Source: Bdellovibrionales bacterium GWA1_52_35
GTDB lineage: Bacteria; Bdellovibrionota; UBA1018
Assembly (NCBI GenBank): GCA_001769805.1
Contig: MEPO01000035.1
Span: forward strand, 1 to 64,000
Direction: 5' to 3'
Length of the DNA: 64,000 nt
The notes beneath the pieces were generated by a model. That model searched no databases, was not told the origin of the DNA, and worked only from the letters and a program-made list of their open reading frames with translations. The translations under genes and the position numbers were made by a program. Position 1 is the stretch's first letter, and each line of letters begins with the position of its first letter. Of this stretch, positions 1 through 9,278 are shown piece by piece.

Positions 1-80
1 GGATGCCCGAAATGGGCAAGTCCGGTTCGGTGAGGGCTGGGGCGACGCGCTGAGCTGCGCGTCCCCTGGCTACTCGGGAG
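1..80 (+). ncRNA. 3' end of a group II intron (domains V-VI), cut by window edge
   Basis: Bases 1-28 fold as domain V lacking its first five bases. An upper stem TGCCC (4-8) pairs with GGGCA (14-18) around a GAAAT loop, followed by the two-base AG bulge. TCCGGTTC (21-28) would pair with GGA (1-3) and a GAGCC lying just outside the window. Domain VI follows: GACGCGC (44-50) pairs with GCGCGTC (57-63), GGG continues to CCC, and CTACTC (70-75) supplies the usual bulged branch-point A. The phrase GTCCGGTTC, then GTGAGGG, then a GC hairpin, then CTACTCG is typical of bacterial group II introns (family knowledge). The reverse transcriptase and the rest of the intron would lie upstream. The exact 3' splice point near base 80 is inferred. 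Confidence 0.75.
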
Positions 81-107
81 CTGCGTTTGGGTCCATTTCA
101 CGCTTTT

Positions 108-1478
108 CTAAAGCGCGCGCATGAAATCCGTCAGATCGCTCTTTTCCTGTGTGCTGAGCTTCGTCCCCAACAATAGATTGAAGAACTCTACGGTATCCTC
201 GAGAGTCATCAGACGATCATCATGTAGATACGGAGGTGATTCCTTGATCCCGCGCAAGGGGAACGTCTTGATGGGGCCGTCCTGGTTGGCAAGTCTGCCG
301 TTGATCTCTTGGGGTTTAAAGAAACGCTCCGTGCGCAAGTTGTGCATCAGGTTGTCCGTGTAATAAGGAGGAGTGTGGCAAACGGAACACTGCCCTTTTC
401 CAAAGAAAACCTTTTCGCCGCGCAATTCGGATTCGGTTGCTTTCGCCGGGTCAAGTCGTCCGAGTATCGTCAGTTTTGGGGCTGGTGGAAAATCCAGAAG
501 TGCTTGAAGTTCTGCCATGAAGTGGACCTGACTTCCGCGCTCGAGAGGGTTGATCCCTTTTTTGGTCGCGATGACAGGATCTCCGTCGAAGTAGGCGGCC
601 CGCTGCTCAAATTCCGTAAAGTCCTCGACGCTCTTGAGCGCACGTTGTGAGCCGAACAATCTTTGAATGTTGACGCCGCGGAGACTTGGTGTCCCGAGCC
701 GGTGTCGGAACTGCTGGGGACGGATATCCCCGACGAGGTGTGTGGCTGCATTCGTATGACCATTCACATGACAGTCAAAGCACATCACTCCACGGTGAGT
801 CTTTTCCGATCGTCGGTCCTCTGTTTGATTGAATTGCTGCTGGGGAAAGGGCGTCAGAAGTAAACGTAGCCCCTCCAGTTGCTTCGGGTTGAGGATACCG
901 TTGAACATTTCATAAAAGTTAAAAAGAGTGACCAGACGACCCTTGGAGACGTCCCCAAGGTCGGGACGTGTTGTAAGAAACATGGCGGGTGGAAACTCTG
1001 GAAGCAGGTGATCGGGTAAGTCGAAATCCAAATCAAAGCGAGTTAGATCGCGTCCTTCCTGTTTCTTGATTTCTTTGATGTGAAACGCCGGGAATAGCAT
1101 GCCGCCTTCACCATGGTTGGGATGCGGCAACGGAAAGAACCCCTTTGGCCACAGCGCTTTGCTTCTGATTTCTTCTGCTGTCATCGAGTTCAGCTGATCC
1201 CAGCTCATACCCGAAGGAAGCTTCACCCGAACCCCCCGCTGCACGGGTTTGCCACGAAACATCGTGATGCCCTTTGCCGAACGATCGCTCAAATCGTACC
1301 GTTCTTCTAACAGTGCTCTTTGACGTGCCATGATCGGCTTCTTTTCCGCGCGCATCCGTGTCATGGTTTTTTCAAATTCATCCGTAATTGCGACCGGTGC
1401 GTAGCTTGTTTCTTTCGCGTGTGCCAGCACAGCCAAGGCCAGGCACGGAGCCGTTAAAGCGAACCGAAGAAGACGCAT
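108..1478 (-). CDS. Exported dihaem cytochrome c, cytochrome c peroxidase/MauG-like
   Basis: A Sec signal peptide covers about the first 21 residues (MRLLRFALTAPCLALAVLAHA). Two haem-binding CXXCH motifs are visible: CFDCH near residue 231 and CSVCH near residue 367. Two c-type haems about 130 residues apart in a protein of about 450 residues fit the dihaem cytochrome c peroxidase/MauG group, whose members reduce peroxide or carry out related periplasmic redox chemistry. Close relatives are often labelled cytochrome B6 in databases, which is probably a misnomer. It is monocistronic, with divergent genes upstream and the intron end 28 bp beyond its stop. Haem ligation and cofactor count are clear from sequence; the physiological substrate is not. 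Confidence 0.85.
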   Translation of the reverse strand: MRLLRFALTAPCLALAVLAHAKETSYAPVAITDEFEKTMTRMRAEKKPIMARQRALLEERYDLSDRSAKGITMFRGKPVQRGVRVKLPSGMSWDQLNSMTAEEIRSKALWPKGFFPLPHPNHGEGGMLFPAFHIKEIKKQEGRDLTRFDLDFDLPDHLLPEFPPAMFLTTRPDLGDVSKGRLVTLFNFYEMFNGILNPKQLEGLRLLLTPFPQQQFNQTEDRRSEKTHRGVMCFDCHVNGHTNAATHLVGDIRPQQFRHRLGTPSLRGVNIQRLFGSQRALKSVEDFTEFEQRAAYFDGDPVIATKKGINPLERGSQVHFMAELQALLDFPPAPKLTILGRLDPAKATESELRGEKVFFGKGQCSVCHTPPYYTDNLMHNLRTERFFKPQEINGRLANQDGPIKTFPLRGIKESPPYLHDDRLMTLEDTVEFFNLLLGTKLSTQEKSDLTDFMRAL

Positions 1479-1608
1479 GGAGACCTCCGAATTCAGCTAA
1501 CGGCACTGCAGGAGGCGGACCAAGATTCGAAGTTCCTTGACTCAAAGTTCTGAGCGGTTTCACAATTTCCACAGGCTTGCCTGGTATGCGTGCCCCAGGA
1601 AGTATCTA

Positions 1609-1635
1609 TTGAAGAGGATTAATCCCTATTATAAT
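1609..1635 (+). promoter_or_regulatory. Predicted sigma-70-type promoter of the lipoprotein gene
   Basis: A perfect TATAAT lies at 1630-1635. A weak -35 candidate TTGAAG lies at 1609-1614, with a short 15-bp spacer. Transcription would start near 1642, leaving a leader of only about 20 bases that holds the GAAGGA ribosome site at 1645-1650. Confidence 0.45.
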
Positions 1636-1661
1636 CTTATTCTCGAAGGATGGACTTTCAG

Positions 1662-2966
1662 ATGAAAATCATTTCGAAGTACCTGAGGCTCGGCCAGCCG
1701 AGCTTTGCTGTGGCGCTTACTTTGATCGCTATGGCAGGCTGTGGCGGTGATGGTGGGGCGGGCGCCCTCACTCAGAATACGATCATTCCGGATGCAGGGA
1801 GCGGGACGACCCCGACTCACGAGCTATTACCGGCGTGTGATACGAATCCGGCCAATCGCTATTACTTCACCCACAACCCGATCGTCGATGCCGACCTGGC
1901 GAATTTTAAATCGATTTTTCCTCTGGGCGGGACGAACATCAGCGGAGGCCATGTTTTTCCTTCGTCTCATATATATCTAAATTTCCCAAACGATACGACC
2001 CCGATGGTTGTACAGATGCCCGGCAACATGACGATCACCAGCATCACCCGTCACTTCCTCGAAATTTACGATTACAACCTCAATGGAACGTTTGACCCCG
2101 GGGAAGGTGACTTCACGATTCATTTTGGCCCCTGCAGGGAGTTCCTGTCGTATTTTGGCCACATCAAAGTGATCTCCGACGAGTTGCTCGCGGCAATCGC
2201 GGGGTTCACGACCGAAGAATGCTTTGGCGGGGACCCAACGACTTTCTCTCACTGCACAAGACAGCTTTCGATTCCGGTCGCCGCGGGAACGGTCATTGGC
2301 GGCTCTGGTAACAGGCCGAACAATTCGGCCTTTGATTTTGGCGTCAGGGATAAGCTTGGCACGCCCGTGACGGAGATCAGCCCGAATCGTTTCCTTACTG
2401 ACGTGGGGTTCGAGCATAAATACATCCAGTGCCCGCTGAATTATTACAATCCGACGGGCGGTCTTTATGCGACGCTCATGGCAAAGATCGGAAATTACGA
2501 CTCGGGCACGGACACGTTTACGGCCAAAACAGAAGGCGCCTCCCTGCTTTGCGGAACGAATGGGTCAGACATCGCGGGTACGGCTCAAGGTTATTGGTTT
2601 CCGGATACGACAAGCATCCAGAGCGGGACCACCGAAGCCAGCTCGATGGTCTTGATGCCGGACGCGTTTTACTACGATTCCAAACAGGGCTTTAATATCG
2701 GCTCGGCGGTCGCCGACGTCGGCGGAATGGCTTACACTTTTACGCATGCATCATCCGGCCGAGTCAACCGCAACTTTGCGCAGGTCACGGACGACGGCAA
2801 CATCTATTGTTATGAAACCTTCGAGTGGGAGCCGGGGCACGTGTTTCTGATCAAGATCGAAGGCGCTACGCTTAAATTCAAAGCAATTTCCGCGGCCAGC
2901 TGCAATGATTACGATCCGGATCCGGCGAACTGGAGCATCACGGGCGCGACTACGTTTTATCGGTAG
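1662..2966 (+). CDS. Secreted lipoprotein of unknown function
   Basis: A type II signal peptide ends in the lipobox IAMAGC, so the mature protein should be lipid-anchored at the Cys. A Gly/Ala-rich linker follows, then about 390 residues with several Cys and many Asn/Thr/Gly positions typical of a beta-rich exported domain. I do not recognise the family. Translation could open at ATG 1650, but the GAAGGA sequence overlaps that codon. ATG 1662 lies 11 bases after it and directly begins a normal signal peptide (MKIISKYL), so 1662 is preferred. The gene has its own TATAAT promoter and is separated from the kinase gene downstream by about 130 bases, so it is probably expressed alone. Confidence 0.8.
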   Translation: MKIISKYLRLGQPSFAVALTLIAMAGCGGDGGAGALTQNTIIPDAGSGTTPTHELLPACDTNPANRYYFTHNPIVDADLANFKSIFPLGGTNISGGHVFPSSHIYLNFPNDTTPMVVQMPGNMTITSITRHFLEIYDYNLNGTFDPGEGDFTIHFGPCREFLSYFGHIKVISDELLAAIAGFTTEECFGGDPTTFSHCTRQLSIPVAAGTVIGGSGNRPNNSAFDFGVRDKLGTPVTEISPNRFLTDVGFEHKYIQCPLNYYNPTGGLYATLMAKIGNYDSGTDTFTAKTEGASLLCGTNGSDIAGTAQGYWFPDTTSIQSGTTEASSMVLMPDAFYYDSKQGFNIGSAVADVGGMAYTFTHASSGRVNRNFAQVTDDGNIYCYETFEWEPGHVFLIKIEGATLKFKAISAASCNDYDPDPANWSITGATTFYR

Positions 2967-3102
2967 ACGAGCTGGCACGTATCTTCCTAACTATCAGCGC
3001 GACTCTGACCAAGAGCAATGACATCGTGGGGCGCAGGCTATTGGACGTACTCCCTATTCATGCCTCAAGGATGTGTCGGAGTCTGTTCTGGAGAACAAAG
3101 AA

Positions 3103-4989
3103 ATGAAGCGCACTAAGAGCAGATTGGAAGATGATGCACCTCTGCCGGCGCGAAGAGCAGTGCTTCATCAAGCGACCCAAGTCCTGCTGGGCGCACTTTT
3201 CGCCGTCCTTGCGACGGTGCTGCAGAATGTGCTTTGGGAATGGATTGGACCGAGTCGTTTTATATTATATTATCCTGCAATCATTTTCGCGGCGCTTCTG
3301 GGTGGACTGACCGCAGGAATTTCAGCAATTGGAATCTCGGCACTTCTCGCCGTCTACTATTTTATTCCTCCCACGGGCACATTCGCTATCGCCTCGCTGA
3401 GGGAAAGTCCGCAGCTAGTCGCATTTATCCTGAGTGGGATAAGTATCACTATTTTAAATTCACTTCTCATACGGCGCACACGCGAACTGGAGAAGGCCAA
3501 GACCGTCAGCTCTCAGCACGAGCGCCTGCAAACGATCCTGGACACCCTGCCGGTTACTACAGTGATTCTCGATTCCCGGCATCGGGTTATTGAGACCCAC
3601 GGAAATGCCGATCAGGTATTTATCGACTCGGGTGAACATTCCACGCCGATTTGGGAAAACACGAACGTGCGGTGCCTTTGGACTAATAACGATCAAACCA
3701 TAGGTGCCCGCGACTGGCCCTCGATGCAAGCCCTTCTGAATAATGTGGTGGTTGCCCCCAGGGAGATCACCATCGTCCGCCCGGGTGAAAGCCCTGTTCA
3801 TATACTCACTGGAGCAGCTCCCTTCCGTGATTCCGGCGGACATGTCATCGGAGCGGTGGTCGCGATCCAGGAAATATCACTCTTGCGGGAAACGGAAGCT
3901 CTACTTGCGTTCGAGCGCCATAAGCTGGATGCGATCTTCCAGCTATCCCCCGCCGCGATGGCGTTATGGCGGGGGCCAGGTATGGTCTTTGAGCTGGCGA
4001 ATCCGGCGTTCCAGGCGTTATTTGGCGGTCGTGACCTGAAGGGTAAGGAATTTCTCGAAGCACTCCCTGAGTTTGAAGGCCAGCCGTTTACGGACTATTT
4101 CCGAAGAGTAATGGAAACGGGTGAGTCCTTTACAGGGCGTGAGGTCCTCGCTAAACACCGGCGGACCAAGGATGGACCGATCGAAGATCGCTACTACGAC
4201 TTCTGCTATGTCAGGATAAACGATTGGGAAGGAAAACCTTACGGAGTATACGATCACGCGATTGACGTAACAGAGCGGGTTCAAGAGCGGGAACTCCGTG
4301 AGAGATTCGTTGCGGCGTTTTCCCATGATCTTCGAACCCCTCTTACAGCAGTAAAGATGAGTACCCAACTTCTGACTCGTCGGTGGGCCGAAGCACCCCC
4401 GGAAGCTCAGAAAATCACAAGTCGCATTGCGGAGAATATTGACCGAGCCGATCAGATGATTCGGGATCTGCTGGATGTAAGCCGACTCAAGGCGGGTGAA
4501 AATATTCAAATCGAAATCGGATATTGTGATCTAAGGAATATCGCCACAGATGTCTTGGGTGACCTCAGCACCATCCATGGAAATCGTTTTACCCTTCAAG
4601 CGGACAAACCGATCAAAGGATTTTGGGACTCAAAAGGGATCCGCAGGATTCTGGAGAATCTTTGCGGCAATGCAATAAAGTACGGTGCGCCAGATCGTGC
4701 GATTACAGTTTCCATCGATCAGACCGAAGAAAAGGTCGAGATCCGGGTTCATAACGAAGGTAATCCTATTCCTCCCGAGATTCAGTCGAAAATCTTTGAG
4801 CCTTTTCGAAGGGCCAGTTCCGTCGAGACCCGCAAGCCTAGGGGATGGGGGCTTGGGCTGGCGCTTGTGAAAGGCCTCACAGAGGCGAATGGAGGAACGG
4901 TGAGGCTGAACAGCTCACCCGATACGGGGACTATTTTTACTGTGATCCTGCCGAATGATGCGCGCAAACAGGTCAGCAGGGCAGCATAA
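3103..4989 (+). CDS. Membrane PAS sensor histidine kinase with DUF4118-like N-terminus
   Basis: Four hydrophobic segments within roughly residues 20-125 resemble the DUF4118 membrane domain found in KdpD-type kinases. Two PAS-like segments follow (about 135-260 and 275-390), then a dimerisation/phosphoacceptor domain with the H-box FSHDLRTPLTAV near residue 405, and a catalytic ATPase domain with N-box NAIKYG and G-box WGLGLALVKG. The likely role is autophosphorylation on His in response to a signal sensed by the membrane or PAS part. No response regulator is adjacent, so it is an orphan kinase. GTG 3073 is in frame, but its AAGGA is only one base away. ATG 3103 sits 9 bases after GGAG and is preferred. 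Confidence 0.88.
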   Translation: MKRTKSRLEDDAPLPARRAVLHQATQVLLGALFAVLATVLQNVLWEWIGPSRFILYYPAIIFAALLGGLTAGISAIGISALLAVYYFIPPTGTFAIASLRESPQLVAFILSGISITILNSLLIRRTRELEKAKTVSSQHERLQTILDTLPVTTVILDSRHRVIETHGNADQVFIDSGEHSTPIWENTNVRCLWTNNDQTIGARDWPSMQALLNNVVVAPREITIVRPGESPVHILTGAAPFRDSGGHVIGAVVAIQEISLLRETEALLAFERHKLDAIFQLSPAAMALWRGPGMVFELANPAFQALFGGRDLKGKEFLEALPEFEGQPFTDYFRRVMETGESFTGREVLAKHRRTKDGPIEDRYYDFCYVRINDWEGKPYGVYDHAIDVTERVQERELRERFVAAFSHDLRTPLTAVKMSTQLLTRRWAEAPPEAQKITSRIAENIDRADQMIRDLLDVSRLKAGENIQIEIGYCDLRNIATDVLGDLSTIHGNRFTLQADKPIKGFWDSKGIRRILENLCGNAIKYGAPDRAITVSIDQTEEKVEIRVHNEGNPIPPEIQSKIFEPFRRASSVETRKPRGWGLGLALVKGLTEANGGTVRLNSSPDTGTIFTVILPNDARKQVSRAA

Positions 4990-5013
4990 ATAAGCCGCTC
5001 ATGGGCGGCCGGA

Positions 5014-6033
5014 TCAGATTTCTGCGATTACCATTTTAAGTGGAGGCTTGCCATCGAAAGAGGGAAAATCCTCGTCAGGCAAAATCGATTGAACCGATTT
5101 GAGCGGCCGGCCTGCTTTTGCGGCACAGCGTTCAAGTGATTCGATCCAGCCGTTAAGTTCAATGCCCGGAACATGATTGGTGGCGAGAATCCGTCCGCCA
5201 TTTTGCCTGGCAATCAATACGGCGGGCTTGAACAGGCTTGCGTAATCGCCTTCGACATCCACCGCGCCATAAGGACCTTTCGACCAGGCCGGTGGATCAA
5301 GAACGACCAGATGGAATTCACGTTTTTCAACTTTTTTGAACTTACGTCTTTGCGAAGACCGCATTCCAACCGGAAGGCCCGCCAGCTGACGCATGATCGG
5401 CAGGCAGTCTTCCTCGATCGTGACGAAACGCTTTTCAGGAATATTATTCAACGTGGCATTTCGCCGGCCTACTTCAAGGTTTGACGACGAAAAATCCACA
5501 TTCCAGACTTCGCTCGCGCCCGCTTCAGCCGCGCTCACGCCGACGCTGCAGGTGTAGGAGAAGAGGTTCAACACACTCAGCCCCTTGCATGCCCCACGGA
5601 GGAATCTTCGCCCGGCGCGGAGGTCGAGAAAGAGCCAGGGATCGATTCCGAAATGACGGGCGCGAACGAGGAATTTCGTACCGAACTCGCTGCACTCGAC
5701 TTCCTTGGAAGTCTCTGGATCGGGCTGGTGCCAGAGGTCAAAGGCTTCGGTCGCCTTCTTTCCTCGGTGATTGTAGGCCAGCGAAAACGGGAACTGCAGT
5801 GTTCCACTCAGAACTTGCCGGATCAGTTCAATTTCCTGCGACTTCAGGGGATCTCTGAAGGTCTGCACCAGGACGAGCGAGGCATAACGATCTATGGTCA
5901 AGCCCGGAACGCCTTCGGTAATTCCATGAAAAATCCGGACGGCATTCGTGTTTTCACGCTGAAGCCGGGCGAAAAGTGCTTTCCTGCGTTCCAGGGCCTG
6001 AATGAAGAGCGGCTTGAAGGAGTCCGTATCCAT
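5014..6033 (-). CDS. Class I SAM-dependent methyltransferase, RlmI/COG1092-like
   Basis: The C-terminal two thirds is a Rossmann methyltransferase. The SAM-binding segment VLNLFSYTCSVGVSAAEAGA is followed by an acidic strand end (VWNVDFSS) and the catalytic-region motif VVLDPPAWSKG, the form seen in RlmI/RlmK-type 23S rRNA cytosine-C5 methyltransferases. At 339 residues it is shorter than RlmI (about 395) and begins without an obvious PUA domain, so the target may differ. It ends 25 bases from the convergent kinase gene and lies 60 bases downstream of the PAS kinase on the same strand, so co-transcription with that kinase is possible. The RNA substrate is inferred from family only. Confidence 0.75.
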   Translation of the reverse strand: MDTDSFKPLFIQALERRKALFARLQRENTNAVRIFHGITEGVPGLTIDRYASLVLVQTFRDPLKSQEIELIRQVLSGTLQFPFSLAYNHRGKKATEAFDLWHQPDPETSKEVECSEFGTKFLVRARHFGIDPWLFLDLRAGRRFLRGACKGLSVLNLFSYTCSVGVSAAEAGASEVWNVDFSSSNLEVGRRNATLNNIPEKRFVTIEEDCLPIMRQLAGLPVGMRSSQRRKFKKVEKREFHLVVLDPPAWSKGPYGAVDVEGDYASLFKPAVLIARQNGGRILATNHVPGIELNGWIESLERCAAKAGRPLKSVQSILPDEDFPSFDGKPPLKMVIAEI

Positions 6034-6093
6034 AATTCAATTTCCTCGTTTGACTTCTTCTCTCAAAATTCCAGGACAAAGTCACCTGAGGGA

Positions 6094-8022
6094 TCAACGG
6101 CCGGTCTGTTCCAGCGGAAGAGTGAAATAGAACGTACTTCCTTTGCCTTCTTCGCTTTCAACGCCGATCTTGCCTCCGTGCAGCTCTATGATCTGACGGC
6201 AAATATAGAGTCCGAGCCCCAGGCCGGGCCGCCGGACCGTCCTATCTGTGTTCACACGATAAAATCTCGAAAAAAGCGCGGCCTGTTGAGGTTTGGGAAT
6301 TCCAGGGCCACGATCTGTCACGGCAACCCGGACCGTCTCCTTTTGTAGCTCTACGTTGACTTCAACCGCGCTGTTCGAGTCAGAATACTTCAGGGCATTG
6401 TCCAGTAAATTCCCAAGGACTTGATTGATTCGCGTGGGATCTGCTGTTATGAAAATCGGCCCTGTGGGGCCCTGATAACGGACGGGTTTTTTCCCATTTT
6501 GTTCCTGAGCGTCCTTCACGCACTCCTGAACGACCGCAATCAGATCGACCCGGGCAGGATGATGGACAAATCCACCGCGCTCCAAACGAGACACATTCAG
6601 GAGATCCTCCACTAGTTCGGTCAGGCGCTGTGTTTGTGATGACATTCGATTCAAAAAATTTGCTGGAATGTGTTCATTTTTATCATTGAGTTGTTGGGCT
6701 CGCTGAATCAGAAGAGTGAGTGGTGTGAGCGGTGTTCTAAGCTCATGGGCCGCGATATCGATGAACTCGGATTTGATCCGGCTGGCCGATTCAGCTTCTT
6801 CCTTGGCTTTCTCAAGCGCTGCCTGAGCTCTGACCTTGTCAGTAATGTCCTGGTGAATCAGTACGACTTGCTGGATCCTCTTTGTTTTGTCCTTTACGGG
6901 ATAAATGGTTGCGGTAATCCAGCGCTTCGTACCCTTGCCGAGCGAGACATTTGCATTGTATTCGGCTGCTGGGATAACCGCAGTTTCTCCCGCAAATCCC
7001 TTTCTTACGAAATCGATCAGGCCGATCTGCTCGAGTTGCCGATCCCTCAGGACGTTGTAGTCGGACAAGTCCTTCAATGAAAGACCCCACAAGTCCTCGA
7101 AGGCCTTGTTTACTCGTGTCGTTTTCCCATTCGGATCCAGGAGTTGAATGCTGATCGGGGCTTGTTCAAAAAGGCTTCTGAACTGTTCTTCGCTTGCACG
7201 CAGCGCCTCAGCAGTTTTTTTGCGTTCCGTTATGTTTGTCACAAATGCATAATAATAATCTTTGTGATCGCGCTCACTCCGGACCAGGTGAGCAAGTACC
7301 TCAATCGGAATCCGGGAACCATCTTTGCGCTGGTATTCCTTTTCATAGCGTACGGGTATTCCAGTTCGATCCAGCTCTTTCAGGAGCTGCCCTTCGTATT
7401 CGCGCCATTCTGGAGGGGTGAGCATGCGAACCCAGTCGGCGCGCGCAAGCTCCTGTTGCGAGTATCCCGTCAGATCACAAAAAGCAGTATTGAATATTCC
7501 CAGGCGACCATCGGGATATCCGATTGCAAATGGTTGAGATGAATTTTCCAGCAGTGAGGCCAGGACAGCAGGCTCGGGAAAGCGTTGGTCCGTTGGCGGA
7601 CCAGGCAGAGAGGGGCGCAGCACGCTTGAAAAGTAATCGTTCGATAAACGAGTTGTATATATCCAAACTTTACGAGCCTCACCGGAAAGCGTCCTAATAG
7701 CGGCCTTCATTGCAAAATCGGTAGTACCATTGGTGATGTGCTGAGTAACTTGAGACTCGATTTTTTCAGGTTCTTCCAACCGCAGAAGGGCCGGCCAGGG
7801 TCCTTTTTTATTTATTAGATTCTCAGGCGCGAATCCATAATGCCGGATGCTTTCTGAAGCAAACTCCAGTGGCAGCCCAGGCGCCATTTTCCAGACGATT
7901 GTTGCATCCGCACTGTGTCGGGAAATTTCCTGATACCAGCGAAGCTGGTGGCGTGCGTGATGCAGCTCGTCTTCGAGTTCACTGATTCGCGAATTGGTTC
8001 TGGCCGCGCTCGAATGGATCAC
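6094..8022 (-). CDS. Soluble multi-PAS sensor histidine kinase
   Basis: There is no signal peptide or membrane segment, so it is cytoplasmic. It starts with a short coiled coil, then three PAS-like modules (about 35-150, 165-280 and 285-405; the third has LLDPNGKTTRVNKAFEDLWG), the phosphoacceptor domain with H-box IAAHELRTPLTPL near residue 432, and an HATPase domain with N-box NLLDNALKYSD, DRGPGIP and GLGLGLYICRQI. A His kinase reading an intracellular signal such as redox state or a ligand is likely. No response regulator is encoded nearby. The second kinase of this type at 3.1-5.0 kb is unrelated in its sensor part. Confidence 0.88.
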   Translation of the reverse strand: MIHSSAARTNSRISELEDELHHARHQLRWYQEISRHSADATIVWKMAPGLPLEFASESIRHYGFAPENLINKKGPWPALLRLEEPEKIESQVTQHITNGTTDFAMKAAIRTLSGEARKVWIYTTRLSNDYFSSVLRPSLPGPPTDQRFPEPAVLASLLENSSQPFAIGYPDGRLGIFNTAFCDLTGYSQQELARADWVRMLTPPEWREYEGQLLKELDRTGIPVRYEKEYQRKDGSRIPIEVLAHLVRSERDHKDYYYAFVTNITERKKTAEALRASEEQFRSLFEQAPISIQLLDPNGKTTRVNKAFEDLWGLSLKDLSDYNVLRDRQLEQIGLIDFVRKGFAGETAVIPAAEYNANVSLGKGTKRWITATIYPVKDKTKRIQQVVLIHQDITDKVRAQAALEKAKEEAESASRIKSEFIDIAAHELRTPLTPLTLLIQRAQQLNDKNEHIPANFLNRMSSQTQRLTELVEDLLNVSRLERGGFVHHPARVDLIAVVQECVKDAQEQNGKKPVRYQGPTGPIFITADPTRINQVLGNLLDNALKYSDSNSAVEVNVELQKETVRVAVTDRGPGIPKPQQAALFSRFYRVNTDRTVRRPGLGLGLYICRQIIELHGGKIGVESEEGKGSTFYFTLPLEQTGR

Positions 8023-8155
8023 TTGCGACTATCCCGCAAAATACAAGCCAGCGCGCAGCGATTGAAGTGAACCACTCCTGCTGGAAGGGCAGTTATTGGC
8101 TTTCGTAAGTGACGCGAAGCTTTGGGAGGGTATCTATTTAATATCAAGAAGATAT

Positions 8156-8590
8156 TCAATCAACTCGGACTTGGCGGAATTCAGAGTCACCACCGGCCAG
8201 AGCGATATAAATATTATCAAAAGCCAGAATATCGTGCCGTTCGGCTACAACTGCGCCCTTCCCGTTTAAAATAATTAAATGATTAAGGTCGCCGCCGTCA
8301 GAGTTTTCTGACTCGATAATGAAGGCTCTGAGGAGAGCACCTTTAAATGAAATTCGCATTCCGCCATTCCGATCGGGCTGAAGTTCGTCACAGGTGCTGG
8401 TGAGATCACCAAAAACCTTGTCTCCGCTGGAATTCAGGACATAGGGCTCAATGACACAATCGATCGTGAGCTGTCGGATGTCCTTCAATAGGCCGTTATT
8501 CTGAACAGATGCGCTGACGGGCGAAGCAGAGGCGCTGCTTGAAACAAGCAGGGCCGACAGGATTAAGATGAGCATTTTAAAGGATTTCAT
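8156..8590 (-). CDS. Small exported protein of unknown function
   Basis: A signal peptide of about 22 residues (hydrophobic core MLILILSALLVSS, then ASAS-PVSA) precedes about 120 residues with two Cys (in TIDCVIEPY and STCDELQPD) that could form a disulfide. The rest is short alternating hydrophobic strands. I do not recognise a family. It is divergently transcribed from the DUF3465-like gene, with about 145 bp between them that must hold both promoters. The export signal is clear; the function is unknown. Confidence 0.7.
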   Translation of the reverse strand: MKSFKMLILILSALLVSSSASASPVSASVQNNGLLKDIRQLTIDCVIEPYVLNSSGDKVFGDLTSTCDELQPDRNGGMRISFKGALLRAFIIESENSDGGDLNHLIILNGKGAVVAERHDILAFDNIYIALAGGDSEFRQVRVD

Positions 8591-8735
8591 TGAACTCTCC
8601 CAAAAAAAATGGGTCAGAATGGCCCGAAAGACCCCTAAATAGAAAAATAAGGGTGTCCCGTCAAGAGCAGAAATATTACTTCAGATTGCGTCGATCTTTT
8701 GCTAGCTTGTCGCCCAACCCGGAGGGCTTTGCGCC

Positions 8736-9275
8736 ATGACGACCTTGATCAGAAGTGCCGTATTTGGATTGCTGTTGCTTGTCACTCAGCTTGCGAACGC
8801 TGCGTTGCCGCCGTGCATGGATGGCAAAGAGCAGCTCTCGATTGACAATGAGCAGGTTCTCGACTGGAAATCTAATACTGCAAATCAGTTTCTAGGGCGT
8901 GCGCGAGTCCAGGGACCGATCACAAAATTGTACCCCGATCGAAATAACCACGCTCACTTCGTCATCAAGCTCGGCCCCAAACCAGGGGACACTCTTGAAG
9001 TCGTTTATAATTACAATTTTGGAAAACTGCCCCGTTTGCAGCCAGGCATGCAGGTTGAAGCCTGTGGCGACTATATTACGTCGACCGCTCAATCCGGGAA
9101 CTATGCACCCTCTCCGGATGGTGCCATCATTCATTGGGTGCACAAGAATCCCAAGGGCAGGGGACATGAGTCGGGGTACGTGGTGATTGATAATGTGCTT
9201 TATGGCTGGAAAGTCGGGGAGCGCTTTTTTTCTGAAGGCTTCGGATTTCTTGAAGCGGGATTTTCAATCGAATAG
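8736..9275 (+). CDS. Exported DUF3465-like protein
   Basis: A signal peptide of about 22 residues (ending LANA) leads a domain of about 155 residues. The signature features are a strand-rich core, GDYI near residue 116, and IIHWVHKNPKGRGHESGYVVIDNVLYG near the C-terminus (shortened here to its key residues: His and Trp in HWVHK, Gly-rich GRGHESG). These match the DUF3465 family of small periplasmic proteins of unknown role. GGAGGG at about 8720 precedes the ATG by 11 bases. It is convergent with, and almost touching, the membrane protein gene downstream. Confidence 0.7.
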   Translation: MTTLIRSAVFGLLLLVTQLANAALPPCMDGKEQLSIDNEQVLDWKSNTANQFLGRARVQGPITKLYPDRNNHAHFVIKLGPKPGDTLEVVYNYNFGKLPRLQPGMQVEACGDYITSTAQSGNYAPSPDGAIIHWVHKNPKGRGHESGYVVIDNVLYGWKVGERFFSEGFGFLEAGFSIE

Positions 9276-9278
9276 GTT

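Noticed and set aside
5653..6348. 231-codon plus-strand frame across the methyltransferase and kinase genes
   Set aside because: Both minus-strand genes are well supported; this frame spans their boundary and has no domain.
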